64,000 nucleotides of DNA, from positions 1 through 64,000 of the forward strand of contig DATBAK010000077.1 in assembly GCA_036271555.1 (NCBI GenBank), read 5' to 3'. Position 1 is the first letter of the stretch. Each line of letters starts with the position of its first letter. Under the pieces are notes generated by a model. It had not been told where the DNA came from and ran no database searches. It saw nothing but the letters and a program-made list of their open reading frames with translations. This stretch comes from Acidimicrobiia bacterium (GTDB taxonomy: Bacteria > Actinomycetota > Acidimicrobiia > IMCC26256 > PALSA-610). Below are positions 17,681-26,096 of this stretch, piece after piece. The position numbers and the translations under genes were made by a program.

Positions 17681-18172
17681 GTGACCAGATCCACCACCGA
17701 CCTCGTGCGCGACGCTCTCGGCGCGGCCGACGGCGTCGTGCCGGCCGGTGTGACGGTCTTCGACGGCGACCACCCCGCCCTCGCCAACCTCGATCCCGCG
17801 CTCCTGCGTGCCCTCTGCGCCGCCGCGACGGACGCGGCGGGCGATGGAGTCGGCCTCTTCGTCGAGAGCGGCTGGCGTTCTCCGAAATACCAGCAGCACC
17901 TCCTCGACGAAGCGATCTCGAAGTACGGCTCGAGCGACGAAGCGGCGCGATGGGTGGCCTCGCCCGCCACGTCGGCGCACGTTTCCGGGAACGCGGTCGA
18001 CATCGGTCCCGTCGCGGCGACGGCGTGGCTCTCGGAACACGGCGCGCGGTACGGGTTGTGCCGGATCTACCGCAACGAACCGTGGCACTACGAGCTGCGC
18101 CCCGACGCGATCGACCACGGTTGCCCGCCCATGTATGCGGATCCGTCGCACGATCCCCGGATGTGGCCGTGA
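17681..18172 (+). CDS. vanY: VanY-like D,D-carboxypeptidase (peptidase M15), cytoplasmic form
   Basis: This 163-residue M15-family metallopeptidase has the zinc motif SAHVSGNAVDIGP (His and Asp ligands) and the C-terminal EPWHYEL (catalytic Glu and third ligand His). Members cleave the terminal D-Ala from D-Ala-D-Ala peptides. No signal peptide or membrane segment is visible from GTG 17681 or from any upstream in-frame start, unlike the membrane-bound VanY of enterococci. It should therefore act on cytoplasmic precursors, as VanXY enzymes do (inference). It is the first gene of the rightward van operon; its stop overlaps the vanH start (GTGA). Confidence 0.85.
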   Translation: MTRSTTDLVRDALGAADGVVPAGVTVFDGDHPALANLDPALLRALCAAATDAAGDGVGLFVESGWRSPKYQQHLLDEAISKYGSSDEAARWVASPATSAHVSGNAVDIGPVAATAWLSEHGARYGLCRIYRNEPWHYELRPDAIDHGCPPMYADPSHDPRMWP

Positions 18173-19188
18173 CCCAACTCGGGCTCACCGTCTACGGCTG
18201 CGAGCCGGACGAGGCGCGGCTCTTTCTCGAGTTGTCGCCGCGGCTCGGGATCGTTCCGACGATTTCGAGCGACGCGGTCTCGGAGGCGGGCGTCGTCTCG
18301 GTGCCGCGAAACCGGTGCGTCAGCGTCGGGCACAAATCCGAGATCTCGGCTCCGATCCTGCGCGCGCTGCAGCACGCGGGCGTCGAGTACGTGTCGACGC
18401 GCAGCATCGGCTTCGATCACATCGATCTACCGGCCGCGGAACGCGCGGGCATCGCGGTCGAGAACGTCGTGTACGCGCCCGACGGCGTCGCCGACTTCAC
18501 CGTGATGCTGATCCTGATGGTCATTCGGAACGTCAAAGCAGTGCTCGGTGCTGCCGAACAACATGACTTCCGGCTCGGCGCCCTCCCCGGCAGAGACCTG
18601 CGCGACCTCACGGTCGGCGTCGTGGGCGTCGGGAACATCGGCACCGCCGTGGTCACGCGCCTGCGCGCGTTCGGATGCCGCGTGCTGGCTTGCAACAACG
18701 GGCCGACGACCGCGGCCGTCGCGGACTTCGTGTCCCTCGACGAGCTGCTCCGCGAGAGCGACGTCGTCACGCTGCATCTGCCGCTCGATCGCGACACGCA
18801 TCACATCATCGGACGCGCACAATTCGAAGCGATGAAGCCGGGCGCATCTCTCGTCAACACCGGTCGTGGCGCGCTCGTGGATACCGCCGCGCTGCTCGTC
18901 GCGCTCGAGACCGCAAGGCTCGGTGGTGCGGCACTCGATGTGCTCGAAGGGGAAGACGGGGTCTTCTACCGCGATCGCACGACGAGTCCGGTCGACCATC
19001 CGTTCCTGCTGCGGCTGCAACAGCTGCCCAACGTGATCGTCACTCCGCACACCGCGTACTACACCGCGCGGATGTTGCGCGACACGGTGGAACAGACGCT
19101 CGTGAACTGCCTGCGCTTCGAAAGGAACCAAGCCCATGCATCGACTCAAGGTCGCGATCTTGTTCGGGGGCTGCTCGGAGGAGCATGA
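18169..19188 (+). CDS. vanH: VanH-type D-lactate dehydrogenase
   Basis: This 339-residue D-2-hydroxyacid dehydrogenase reduces pyruvate to D-lactate for the altered peptidoglycan terminus. It carries the NAD site VGVVGVGNIGTAV, the substrate Arg in NTGRGALVDT, the Glu in DVLEGEDGVF and the catalytic His in TPHTAYYT. The latter segments closely match enterococcal VanH. GTG 18169 overlaps the vanY stop. The C-terminus continues about 15 residues past the usual end (after CLRFERNQAH), and the gene overlaps vanA by 53 bp, an unusually long overlap in this cluster. Confidence 0.95.
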   Translation: MTQLGLTVYGCEPDEARLFLELSPRLGIVPTISSDAVSEAGVVSVPRNRCVSVGHKSEISAPILRALQHAGVEYVSTRSIGFDHIDLPAAERAGIAVENVVYAPDGVADFTVMLILMVIRNVKAVLGAAEQHDFRLGALPGRDLRDLTVGVVGVGNIGTAVVTRLRAFGCRVLACNNGPTTAAVADFVSLDELLRESDVVTLHLPLDRDTHHIIGRAQFEAMKPGASLVNTGRGALVDTAALLVALETARLGGAALDVLEGEDGVFYRDRTTSPVDHPFLLRLQQLPNVIVTPHTAYYTARMLRDTVEQTLVNCLRFERNQAHASTQGRDLVRGLLGGA

Positions 19189-20173
19189 CGTCTCCGTGAA
19201 GTCTGCAACCGAGATCGCGGCGAACATCGACACACGGAGATACGAGCCGCTCTACATCGGCATCACGAAGTGCGGCGTGTGGAAGACGTGCGCCCGGCCG
19301 TCCGTCGACTGGGAAGCCGGGGATTGCCGGCCCGCGGTGATCTCGCCCGACCGGGAGACGCACGGGTTGCTCGTCGGCGCGCGTGATGGCTGGCGCGCGG
19401 TTCGCATCGACGCGGTGTTTCCGGTCCTGCACGGGAAGTCCGGTGAGGACGGTGCCGTCCAGGGCCTGCTCGAGCTGTCCGGCATTCCGTACGTCGGATG
19501 CGGAGTCCAGAGCTCGGCGACCTGCATGGACAAGTCGCTCGCGTACGTGGTCGCGAGCCGCGCGGGGATCGACACTCCCGAGTTCACGATCGTCGACGCG
19601 GGCGAGACGCACGTACCCCACGACCTCGCGTACCCCGTGTTCGTCAAGCCCGCGCGTTCGGGCTCGTCGTTCGGCGTGACCAAGGTCGAGGGCGCGGAAG
19701 CGCTGGGCGCCGCGCTCGCTGCGGCGCGGCAGTACGACTGCAAGGTTCTGATCGAGCAGGCCGTTTCCGGCACCGAAGTCGGCTGTGCCGTGCTCGGGAG
19801 CGGCGCGCACCTGATCGTCGGAGAAGTCGATCAGATCGAGCTCCGCCACGGCTTCTTTCGCATCCATCAGGAGACCGAGCCGGAGCAGGGCTCCGAGAAC
19901 GCGGTCATGACCGTTCCCGCGGCACTACCCGAACCGCAACGCGACCAGATCCGGCGCGCGGCGAAGCGCATCTATGCCGCGCTCGGCTGCGAAGGCCTGG
20001 CGCGCGTCGACATGTTCCTGCAAGCCGACGGCCGCATCGTGCTCAACGAGGTGAACACGATGCCCGGGTTCACGGCCTACAGCCGCTATCCGCGCATGAT
20101 GGCCGCCGCCGGCATCGAGCTCTCCGAGGTCGTCGACCGCGGCATCGCGATGGCGATGGCGATGGCGCGGTGA
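19136..20173 (+). CDS. vanA: VanA-type D-alanine--D-lactate ligase
   Basis: This ATP-grasp ligase of 345 residues joins D-Ala and D-Lac, giving the depsipeptide that vancomycin binds poorly. It begins HRLKVAILFGGCSEEHDVSV, nearly identical to enterococcal VanA. It keeps the active-site GKSGEDG (100-106), the omega-loop RIHQETEPE with His at residue 244, the position that sets lactate preference in VanA, and NEVNTMPGF near the end. The C-terminus has a short GCGATG tandem repeat giving AMAMAMAR. AAAGGA lies about 10 nt before ATG 19136. Only 1 nt separates its stop from vanX. Confidence 0.97.
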   Translation: MHRLKVAILFGGCSEEHDVSVKSATEIAANIDTRRYEPLYIGITKCGVWKTCARPSVDWEAGDCRPAVISPDRETHGLLVGARDGWRAVRIDAVFPVLHGKSGEDGAVQGLLELSGIPYVGCGVQSSATCMDKSLAYVVASRAGIDTPEFTIVDAGETHVPHDLAYPVFVKPARSGSSFGVTKVEGAEALGAALAAARQYDCKVLIEQAVSGTEVGCAVLGSGAHLIVGEVDQIELRHGFFRIHQETEPEQGSENAVMTVPAALPEPQRDQIRRAAKRIYAALGCEGLARVDMFLQADGRIVLNEVNTMPGFTAYSRYPRMMAAAGIELSEVVDRGIAMAMAMAR

Positions 20174-20174
20174 C

Positions 20175-20783
20175 GTGGACGCCGGATTCGTCTTCCTCGA
20201 CGAAGTGCTGCGCGGCGTCCGGTGGGACGCCAAGTACGCGACCTGGGACAACTTCACCGGAACGCCGGTCGACGGATACGAAGTGAACCGGGTCGTGGGT
20301 TCGCTCGCCCTCGCGAGCGCGTTGCTCGAGGCGAAGACGCGGGCCGCTGCGATCGGCTTCGGCTTGTTGCTCTGGGACGGGTATCGCCCGCAACGCGCGG
20401 TGAACCGGTTCTTGGAGTGGTCGGGACAGCCGGAGGACGGCCGCACGAAGTCGCGTTTCTATCCGAACATCGGGCGGGTCGAGATGTTCGCGAGCGGATA
20501 CGTCGCGACGAAGTCGGGCCACAGCCGGGGAAGCGCGGTCGACCTCACGCTCTACCGACTCGACACCGGCGACCTCGTGCCCATGGGCGGAGGCCACGAC
20601 CTGATGGACGCGCGCTCGCGTCACGGCGCGGACGGAGTGTTGGGCAACGAAGCGCGAAATCGTCAGACCTTGTGTTCGGTCATGGAACGCAGCGGCTTCG
20701 AACGGTACGAGTGCGAGTGGTGGCACTACGCGCTGAGCGACGAGCCGTATCCCGACACCTACTTCGACTTCCCGATCCTGTAG
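20175..20783 (+). CDS. vanX: VanX-type D-Ala-D-Ala dipeptidase
   Basis: This 202-residue zinc dipeptidase (M15D) destroys normal D-Ala-D-Ala so that only D-Ala-D-Lac enters the wall. The zinc ligands His116, Asp123 and His184, the base Glu181 (EWWHY) and the transition-state Arg71 (DGYRP) all fall at the numbering of enterococcal VanX; the length also matches. GTG 20175 follows the vanA stop by one base, so it is surely co-transcribed. It ends the van operon; no vanZ, vanJ, vanK or femX-like gene follows. Confidence 0.97.
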   Translation: MDAGFVFLDEVLRGVRWDAKYATWDNFTGTPVDGYEVNRVVGSLALASALLEAKTRAAAIGFGLLLWDGYRPQRAVNRFLEWSGQPEDGRTKSRFYPNIGRVEMFASGYVATKSGHSRGSAVDLTLYRLDTGDLVPMGGGHDLMDARSRHGADGVLGNEARNRQTLCSVMERSGFERYECEWWHYALSDEPYPDTYFDFPIL

Positions 20784-20820
20784 GTGCGTACCGACCACTC
20801 CCGTGTGATCATCTGACGCG

Positions 20821-21729
20821 ATGCCGATGGCGGTCGAGACGACGGAGATCCGCGACGACGGAATCGTCGGTGTGCTCGCGACTCCGACGGGTTCCGATCC
20901 GACTCCGGGCGTCCTGCTCCTCGGTGGTTCTGAAGGTGGTCTGCACGCGCGCGACGCCGAAGCGCTCGCGGCCGAAGGTTTCACCGTGCTCGCGTTGGGC
21001 TATTTCGGAATGCCCGGCCTGCCGCGCGGCCTCGTCGAGATCCCGCTCGAATACGTCACGCACGCGCTCGGCTGGTTGGGCGCACGCTCGCGTGATCCCG
21101 ACCGGCTCGGCGTCACGGGCGGTTCACGCGGTGGTGAGCTCGCGCTGCTCGTCGCCGCACACGACGAACACATCGGCGCGGTCGTCAGCGTCGTGGGCAG
21201 CGGCGTGCTGACGCCCGGCATCGACTTCGGTCGGGGCGCGCTGCTCGACATCCTCACCCACGCTCCGCCGTCGTGGACGATCGGTGGCTCGCCCCTCCCG
21301 TTCCTCGACCATGTCTTCCCCGAGGAGCTGCGCGCCGGCGTCGCGGCGCGCCGGCCCGTGCGGCTCGCGCTCGCGTTCGCGCCACCGCCGAGCGATCCCC
21401 TCGAGCTCGAACGGGTGAGCATCCGCGTGGAGAACACCCGCGGCGCCGTGCTGCTCGTCTCCGCGGCCGACGACGGCGGCTGGCCGAGCACGCCCTACAG
21501 CCAGGTCGCCGCCGACCGCCTCGCGGCGGCCGGGCATCGGTTCCCGTACGAGCACCGGATCCTCGACGCCGGTCACCTCATCGCGGGACCGCCGGGTGCG
21601 CCGATGAAGACCACGACCGGGCCGGGGCCCGGCGTCACCTTCGAGATGGGCGGAACGCCCGCCGCGAACACCGCGGCGCGGGCCGAGGCCTGGCGGCTCA
21701 CCGTCGACTGGTTCCGCGAGCACCTGTAG
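20821..21729 (+). CDS. Alpha/beta hydrolase, acyl-CoA thioesterase/BAAT C-terminal family
   Basis: This 302-residue protein resembles the C-terminal domain of bile-acid/acyl-CoA thioester hydrolases. It has the oxyanion strand VLLLGGSEGGL, the nucleophile elbow GGSRGGEL (Ser), the acid Asp likely in SAADDGGWP and a His in DAGHLI. Unlike the animal enzymes it lacks the N-terminal Ig-like domain. It probably hydrolyses acyl-CoA or similar esters. It starts 37 nt after vanX on the same strand; I see no functional link to glycopeptide resistance. Confidence 0.85.
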   Translation: MPMAVETTEIRDDGIVGVLATPTGSDPTPGVLLLGGSEGGLHARDAEALAAEGFTVLALGYFGMPGLPRGLVEIPLEYVTHALGWLGARSRDPDRLGVTGGSRGGELALLVAAHDEHIGAVVSVVGSGVLTPGIDFGRGALLDILTHAPPSWTIGGSPLPFLDHVFPEELRAGVAARRPVRLALAFAPPPSDPLELERVSIRVENTRGAVLLVSAADDGGWPSTPYSQVAADRLAAAGHRFPYEHRILDAGHLIAGPPGAPMKTTTGPGPGVTFEMGGTPAANTAARAEAWRLTVDWFREHL

Positions 21730-21950
21730 CCGGAGTCCGCGCGCCGACCGATCGGTTCCGAAACGGTCGAGAATTCGTGTCCCGGCGCACGTCAGGAGCG
21801 CGAGCCGAGCCGGCTTGCGTCCTCGGCGACGAGGGAGAACGCGCCGGCGCCGGGGCGCTCCGGACCGAAATCCGCATCTTTGGCGCAGTTCTCGATAGCG
21901 TGCCCGTCGGGCGTAGGCGCTGGCCGCCTCCAGCGCGGGAGGACTGACGC

Positions 21951-22580
21951 ATGAGAACTGTGAAGACTTTGACTGGCCTCGCGATCGTTGCCGTGTCGCT
22001 GGCCATCGCGATACCGGCCGGCGCGCACACGTTCGCGGTCACGGGGAGCGCGTCCTGCTCCGACGGATCGCACCTGGTGACGTGGAGTATCACGAATGAT
22101 CTCCCGCGCAAGGACATGAACGTCAGCGCGACCGCGGAGGCGGCAGGTACTGCGTACGACGTGTCGGTGGTGACGAACCCGGTACCGGGCGGTGGCACCA
22201 CGTCGGCCACGACGGTGGTCCCCGGCGCGGTCACCGGCGACATCACGATCACGGTCGTCGCGACGTGGCCCGACGAGTTCACGAGGACCGAGACCGCGAC
22301 CGTCGGACTGCCGACCGCGTGCTCCACGACGACCTCCACCACACCGCCGACGACGGTGACGTCGCCCACGTCGACCGTGCCGCAGTCCGTCGAGGGCGTG
22401 TCGACGTCGGTCGTGCCGTCGACGACGACACCTACCGGTGTCGAGGCGGCCGAGTGCGGCCCGGGCGAGCTCGCCTGCACGGGTTCCGACACCGGAACGC
22501 CGGTGGCCGTCGGCTTCGGGCTGTTGGTCGTCGGTGCGGCGATGATCGCGATCCGGCGCCGGCCGGTCGAGGACCGCTGA
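21951..22580 (+). CDS. Surface protein with signal peptide and LPXTG-like C-terminal anchor
   Basis: This 209-residue exported protein has a signal peptide at about 1-26 (ending PAGAHT) and a beta-rich domain (27-125). A Thr/Ser/Pro-rich spacer follows (about 125-160). Its tail is LACTGSDTG, a hydrophobic helix (VAVGFGLLVVGAAMIAI) and RRRP. This is the sortase-signal architecture, with LACTG instead of canonical LPXTG. No sortase gene is in the window, so it may simply be a C-terminally membrane-anchored protein. The function is unknown. The 220 nt before it hold no gene I can support. Confidence 0.8.
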   Translation: MRTVKTLTGLAIVAVSLAIAIPAGAHTFAVTGSASCSDGSHLVTWSITNDLPRKDMNVSATAEAAGTAYDVSVVTNPVPGGGTTSATTVVPGAVTGDITITVVATWPDEFTRTETATVGLPTACSTTTSTTPPTTVTSPTSTVPQSVEGVSTSVVPSTTTPTGVEAAECGPGELACTGSDTGTPVAVGFGLLVVGAAMIAIRRRPVEDR

Positions 22581-22902
22581 GCGAACACCTTTCGAACGAC
22601 CGGATCGCGCGTCGGCCTCGGGTCGGCGCGCGATTCGCGTCGCCTGCCGGCGCGATGACCGCCGCGGCACATGATCCTCGTCGATGCCAAGGACTCGTCG
22701 CGGCTGCTCGCGCGATCGGGCGGACGTCGTAGTAGACACGCGCCGGATGGTCACCGACTCGCGAGAGGGGGACGCCGTGCCGCGCCGCCGCTGAGCCGCT
22801 TGGTGTGTGCATCCGGTCGGATGCAGCCGATCCGGGCTCCGCGGTCGCGTCGAGACGTGCGTGACGGGGGCTCGCTGACTTCACGCACTCGAAGGAGTCC
22901 CC
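22581..22902. other. Intergenic stretch without recognised gene
   Basis: These 322 bp lie between the anchored surface protein and the acyl-CoA dehydrogenase. Open frames here show no family motif and no ribosome site. The end (22880-22902) carries GGAG just before ATG 22903, the ribosome site of the next gene. The rest could be leader or promoter, but no clear -35/-10 pair stands out. Confidence 0.5.
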
Positions 22903-24027
22903 ATGACGTTCGATGTCGACGCGTTCGAGCGCGTCGTCTCCGATGTTGTCCTCCCGCACGCGCGCACGATCGACGCGAACGGCGAGTGGCCGACGGAAGG
23001 TCTGGCCGCGCTGACCGCGGCCGGAGTGCTCGGGCTCACCGTCGCGAGCGATCAGGGCGGCGGCGGGGGGTCGATGGCCGATGCCGCGCTCGTGATCGAG
23101 CGCCTCGCGACCGCCTGCGGCTCGACCGCGATGATCGTCCTGATGCACTACGCCGCGACCGCGGTGATCGAGGCGCACGGTCCGGCCGAGGTTCGTTCGG
23201 CGATCGGTGCGGGTTCGCATCTGACCACGCTGGCGTTCTCGGAGTTCGGTTCACGCAGCCACTTCTGGGCACCCGCGGGCACCGCGACGATCGCCGGCGA
23301 CCGAGCACGACTCGATGCGCGCAAGAGCTGGGTCACGAGCGCGCGCGCCGCGACGAGCTACGTGTGGTCGAGTCGCGCGGTTGCGGGCGACGCGGGCATG
23401 ACGCTGTGGCTCGTGCCGTCCGCCACGCCGGGTTTGGAGTGTGGAAGCGAGTTCGACGGTCTGGGCCTCCGCGGCAACGGCTCGGTGCCCGTCACCGCCA
23501 CCGGTGCCGCGATCGATCGTGACGCGCAGCTCGGCGACGACGGCGCCGGCCTCGACATCGCGCTCGCGACCGCGCTGCCGTGGTTCCTCGTGCTGAGCGC
23601 CGCGTTCTCGCTCGGACTCATGGAGGCGGTCACGAGCGAGACCGGATCGCACTTGTCGTCGACGCGCCTCGAGCATCTCGGTGTGACGCTGATCGAGCAG
23701 CCGATCGTGCGCGCCGACTTCGCTCGCATGCGGCTCGCGACCGACGCGACGAGGGCGTTCCTCGCCGACACGCTCGGTGCGCTCGCCGCGGGTCGCGAGG
23801 ATGCGGTGCTGCGCGTGCTCGAGAGCAAGGCGCTCGCGGCGGAGGCCGCGATCGACGTGACCGACCTCGCGATGAAGGTGTGCGGCGGCGCGGCGTTCCG
23901 CAAGGAGCTCGGCATCGAGCGCCGCTTCCGCGACTCGCGCGCCGCGCGGGTGATGGCACCGACCACCGACGCGTTGCTCGACTTCGTCGGGCGCGCGGTC
24001 AGCGGCCTGCCGCTGCTCGACGCATGA
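22903..24027 (+). CDS. Acyl-CoA dehydrogenase family protein
   Basis: This 374-residue flavoenzyme of the acyl-CoA dehydrogenase fold has an N-terminal helical domain, then FSEFGSRSHF in the flavin-contact strand, where many members have E-x-x-x-G-S. C-terminal helices with CGGAAFRKELGIERRFRDSR form the FAD-binding and tetramer region. It should introduce a double bond into an acyl-CoA or oxidise a related substrate. AAGGAG precedes ATG 22903. Its stop overlaps the start of the PhnD-like gene (ATGA), and a diiron-type gene follows, so the three act together. Confidence 0.9.
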   Translation: MTFDVDAFERVVSDVVLPHARTIDANGEWPTEGLAALTAAGVLGLTVASDQGGGGGSMADAALVIERLATACGSTAMIVLMHYAATAVIEAHGPAEVRSAIGAGSHLTTLAFSEFGSRSHFWAPAGTATIAGDRARLDARKSWVTSARAATSYVWSSRAVAGDAGMTLWLVPSATPGLECGSEFDGLGLRGNGSVPVTATGAAIDRDAQLGDDGAGLDIALATALPWFLVLSAAFSLGLMEAVTSETGSHLSSTRLEHLGVTLIEQPIVRADFARMRLATDATRAFLADTLGALAAGREDAVLRVLESKALAAEAAIDVTDLAMKVCGGAAFRKELGIERRFRDSRAARVMAPTTDALLDFVGRAVSGLPLLDA

Positions 24028-24893
24028 GCGCCGGTGACCGTGCGCTGCTGCTCGGCGCCGTGGCCTACGACCCGAAGGTGGTGACGATCTGGGACGGCTT
24101 CCGCGCGTGGTTCGCGGAGCAGGATCTGCCGTTCGACTTCGTCCTCTACTCGAACTACGAGCGTCAGGTCGACGACCTCATCGCCGGGCGCATCGACGTG
24201 GCGTGGAACTCGCCGCTCGCGTGGGTGCGCGCGCGGCGCGCCGCCGTGGCCGCGGGTTGCCGGGTCTCCGCGCCGATCATGCGCGACACCGATCGTGACC
24301 TCACTTCGATCGTGATCGCGCGCGCCGGGAGCGGGATCGAGACCACCAATGATCTCCGGGGCAAGGTCGTGGCAACGGGCGCGGTCGACTCCCCGCAGGC
24401 GACGCTGCTGCCGCTCGACCGTTTGCGCGGCGACGGCCTCGAGCCCGACACGGACTTCATGGTGCGCCGCTTCGATGTGGGCGTGGGATTGCACGGTGAC
24501 CACGTTGGTGGCGAGCGCGACGCGGCGCGTGCGCTGGTCGCCGGCGAGGTCGACGCCGCGTGCATCCTCGCCGCGAACCACTTGGTGTTCGCGCGCGAAG
24601 GCACGCTCTCGGCGGACGCGATCCGCGTCGTGGCCGAGACCGAGCCGTTCGATCACTGCAACATGACGGTCAACGACGACGTCGCCGACCGCGCCGACAT
24701 GGCGCGCTTCTGTGAGTTGTTGCTCGGCATGGACTACGGCGACGACCGCGTGCGCCCGTTGCTCGACCTCGAGGGTCTCACCCGCTGGCTTCCCGGACGA
24801 TTGGATCTGTATCAACCGCTCGAACGCGCGGTCGACCGCGCCCGGTTCTACGACGACGATGGACGCATCACCGCCCGCGACTATCGACCTTGA
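24024..24893 (+). CDS. PhnD/SsuA/transferrin-like substrate-binding protein without signal peptide
   Basis: This 289-residue protein has the type-2 periplasmic-binding fold: GAVAYDPKVVTIWDGFRAWF, later RIDVAWNSPLAWVRA and LRGKVVATGAVDSPQATLLP. It matches the phosphonate-binding (PhnD-like) family. No signal peptide or lipobox is present and no ABC permease or ATPase is nearby, so it probably binds a ligand in the cytoplasm or acts as an enzyme of the same fold rather than serving transport. Its start overlaps the dehydrogenase stop, and its 3' end overlaps the next gene by 35 bp. Confidence 0.82.
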   Translation: MSAGDRALLLGAVAYDPKVVTIWDGFRAWFAEQDLPFDFVLYSNYERQVDDLIAGRIDVAWNSPLAWVRARRAAVAAGCRVSAPIMRDTDRDLTSIVIARAGSGIETTNDLRGKVVATGAVDSPQATLLPLDRLRGDGLEPDTDFMVRRFDVGVGLHGDHVGGERDAARALVAGEVDAACILAANHLVFAREGTLSADAIRVVAETEPFDHCNMTVNDDVADRADMARFCELLLGMDYGDDRVRPLLDLEGLTRWLPGRLDLYQPLERAVDRARFYDDDGRITARDYRP

Positions 24894-26037
24894 CGACCTC
24901 GGTTTCGAGGGCGGCGCGCATCTGCTGATCGATCGCGCGCTGCACCCGCTCGCGCCGGGTGATCGTGTGCGCGTCGTCGGTTCGCACCGCGACCTCGCGC
25001 TGCACCTCCGCAGTTGGGCGCGCAGTCAAGGTCACGCGGTCGACGGCGACATCCTCACGAAGGGCACGACCGGCGCGCAGCGCTGGCGCAGCGCGGTTCG
25101 CGCCGGCACCGTTGATCGTCCCGCCGACCGCGCCGATCCGACGTGGGGCCTTGCGGCGCGCGGCGCGCTCGTCGAAGGCGGCGGGCCCGCGCTGACGAGC
25201 GCCGACCTCGTCGAGCGCGACGTCGTGTGGGCCGACATCGCGGCGAAGCTCTACGCGCAGGCGCTGGCCGGCCAGTGGGATCCGAACACCGCCATCGACT
25301 GGCGCAGCGACGACGATCTGCCGCCCGAGGTCGAGGACGCGGTCGTGCAGGTGATGACCTACCTGATCGAGAACGAGCAGGCCGCCTTGGTGGTGCCGGC
25401 GCGACACCTCGCGCGGATCCATCCGCAGTTCCGCGAAGTGGTCGCGTTCCTCGCGACGCAGATCGCCGACGAGGCCCGTCACGTCGAGGTGTTCACGCGA
25501 CGCGCGCTCCTGCACCGGACGACGTTGGGGACGTCGAGCGTCGGTGGTCGGGCTTCGTTGCAGACGCTCGTCGACGAGCCCGACTTCACGCTCGCGTCGT
25601 TCCTCTTGAGCGTGCTCGGCGAAGGCACGTTCCTCGACCTGCTGTCGTTCCTCGAGCGCCATGCTCCCGATCCGGTGACCCGCAGGGTCGCGCAGCTCAC
25701 CCGGCAGGACGAAGCCCGCCACGTCGCGTTCGCGCAGGCACATCTCGAGCACCGCGTCGCGACCGACCCGATGGTTCGCGGCGCGCTGTCGACCGCGATC
25801 CAGCGGCGCCACGACGCGCTCCGTCAGAGCACCGGGCTCAATGCCGACGTGCACGATGCGCTCGTGCTGCTCGCGGCCGGCGCGTTCACGCCCGCGGCCG
25901 TGCGCGTCGGCTGGGATCGCGTCCACGAGCTCGAGGCCGCGATGCGCGAGGGTCGCCGGCGCCGCCTCGCGCGACTCGGCTTCCTGCCCGACGAAGCCGA
26001 GCGGCTCGCGTCACTCCACACCCGCAACTTCATGTGA
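24859..26037 (+). CDS. TusA-like domain fused to ferritin-like diiron domain
   Basis: This protein has 392 residues. Residues about 8-62 follow the TusA/SirA pattern (IDLDDLGFEGG, RALHPLAPGDRVRVVG, then WARSQGHAV), but the sulfur-carrying Cys-Pro is absent. Residues about 120-380 form a helical bundle with the ligand set of class I diiron proteins: Glu in IENEQ (171-173), E205-x-x-H208 (DEARH), a Glu in GEGTF (255) and E285-x-x-H288 (DEARH again). An oxygenase or oxidase role is likely. ATG 24859 was chosen because it begins the TusA-like domain and overlaps the PhnD-like gene by 35 bp. Confidence 0.8.
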   Translation: MDASPPATIDLDDLGFEGGAHLLIDRALHPLAPGDRVRVVGSHRDLALHLRSWARSQGHAVDGDILTKGTTGAQRWRSAVRAGTVDRPADRADPTWGLAARGALVEGGGPALTSADLVERDVVWADIAAKLYAQALAGQWDPNTAIDWRSDDDLPPEVEDAVVQVMTYLIENEQAALVVPARHLARIHPQFREVVAFLATQIADEARHVEVFTRRALLHRTTLGTSSVGGRASLQTLVDEPDFTLASFLLSVLGEGTFLDLLSFLERHAPDPVTRRVAQLTRQDEARHVAFAQAHLEHRVATDPMVRGALSTAIQRRHDALRQSTGLNADVHDALVLLAAGAFTPAAVRVGWDRVHELEAAMREGRRRRLARLGFLPDEAERLASLHTRNFM

Positions 26038-26096
26038 GATGCGGGGCGGCCCCCGTCGCCGGGTTACGCCCACCCGCGCGCGGGTAGCAGGGGCGG

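Noticed and set aside
15816-20783. Mobile element carrying the van cluster
   Set aside because: No transposase, integrase, terminal repeats or base-composition shift is visible at either side. Transfer remains possible but the sequence here does not show it.
21951-22580. Idea that the anchored protein belongs to the van operon
   Set aside because: It lies more than 1 kb beyond vanX, behind an unrelated hydrolase and a 220-nt gap, and resembles no accessory van protein.
22720-22740. TAGTAGA stretch resembling half of the palindrome at 10596
   Set aside because: Only seven bases match and the inverted half is missing, so it is not a second operator.
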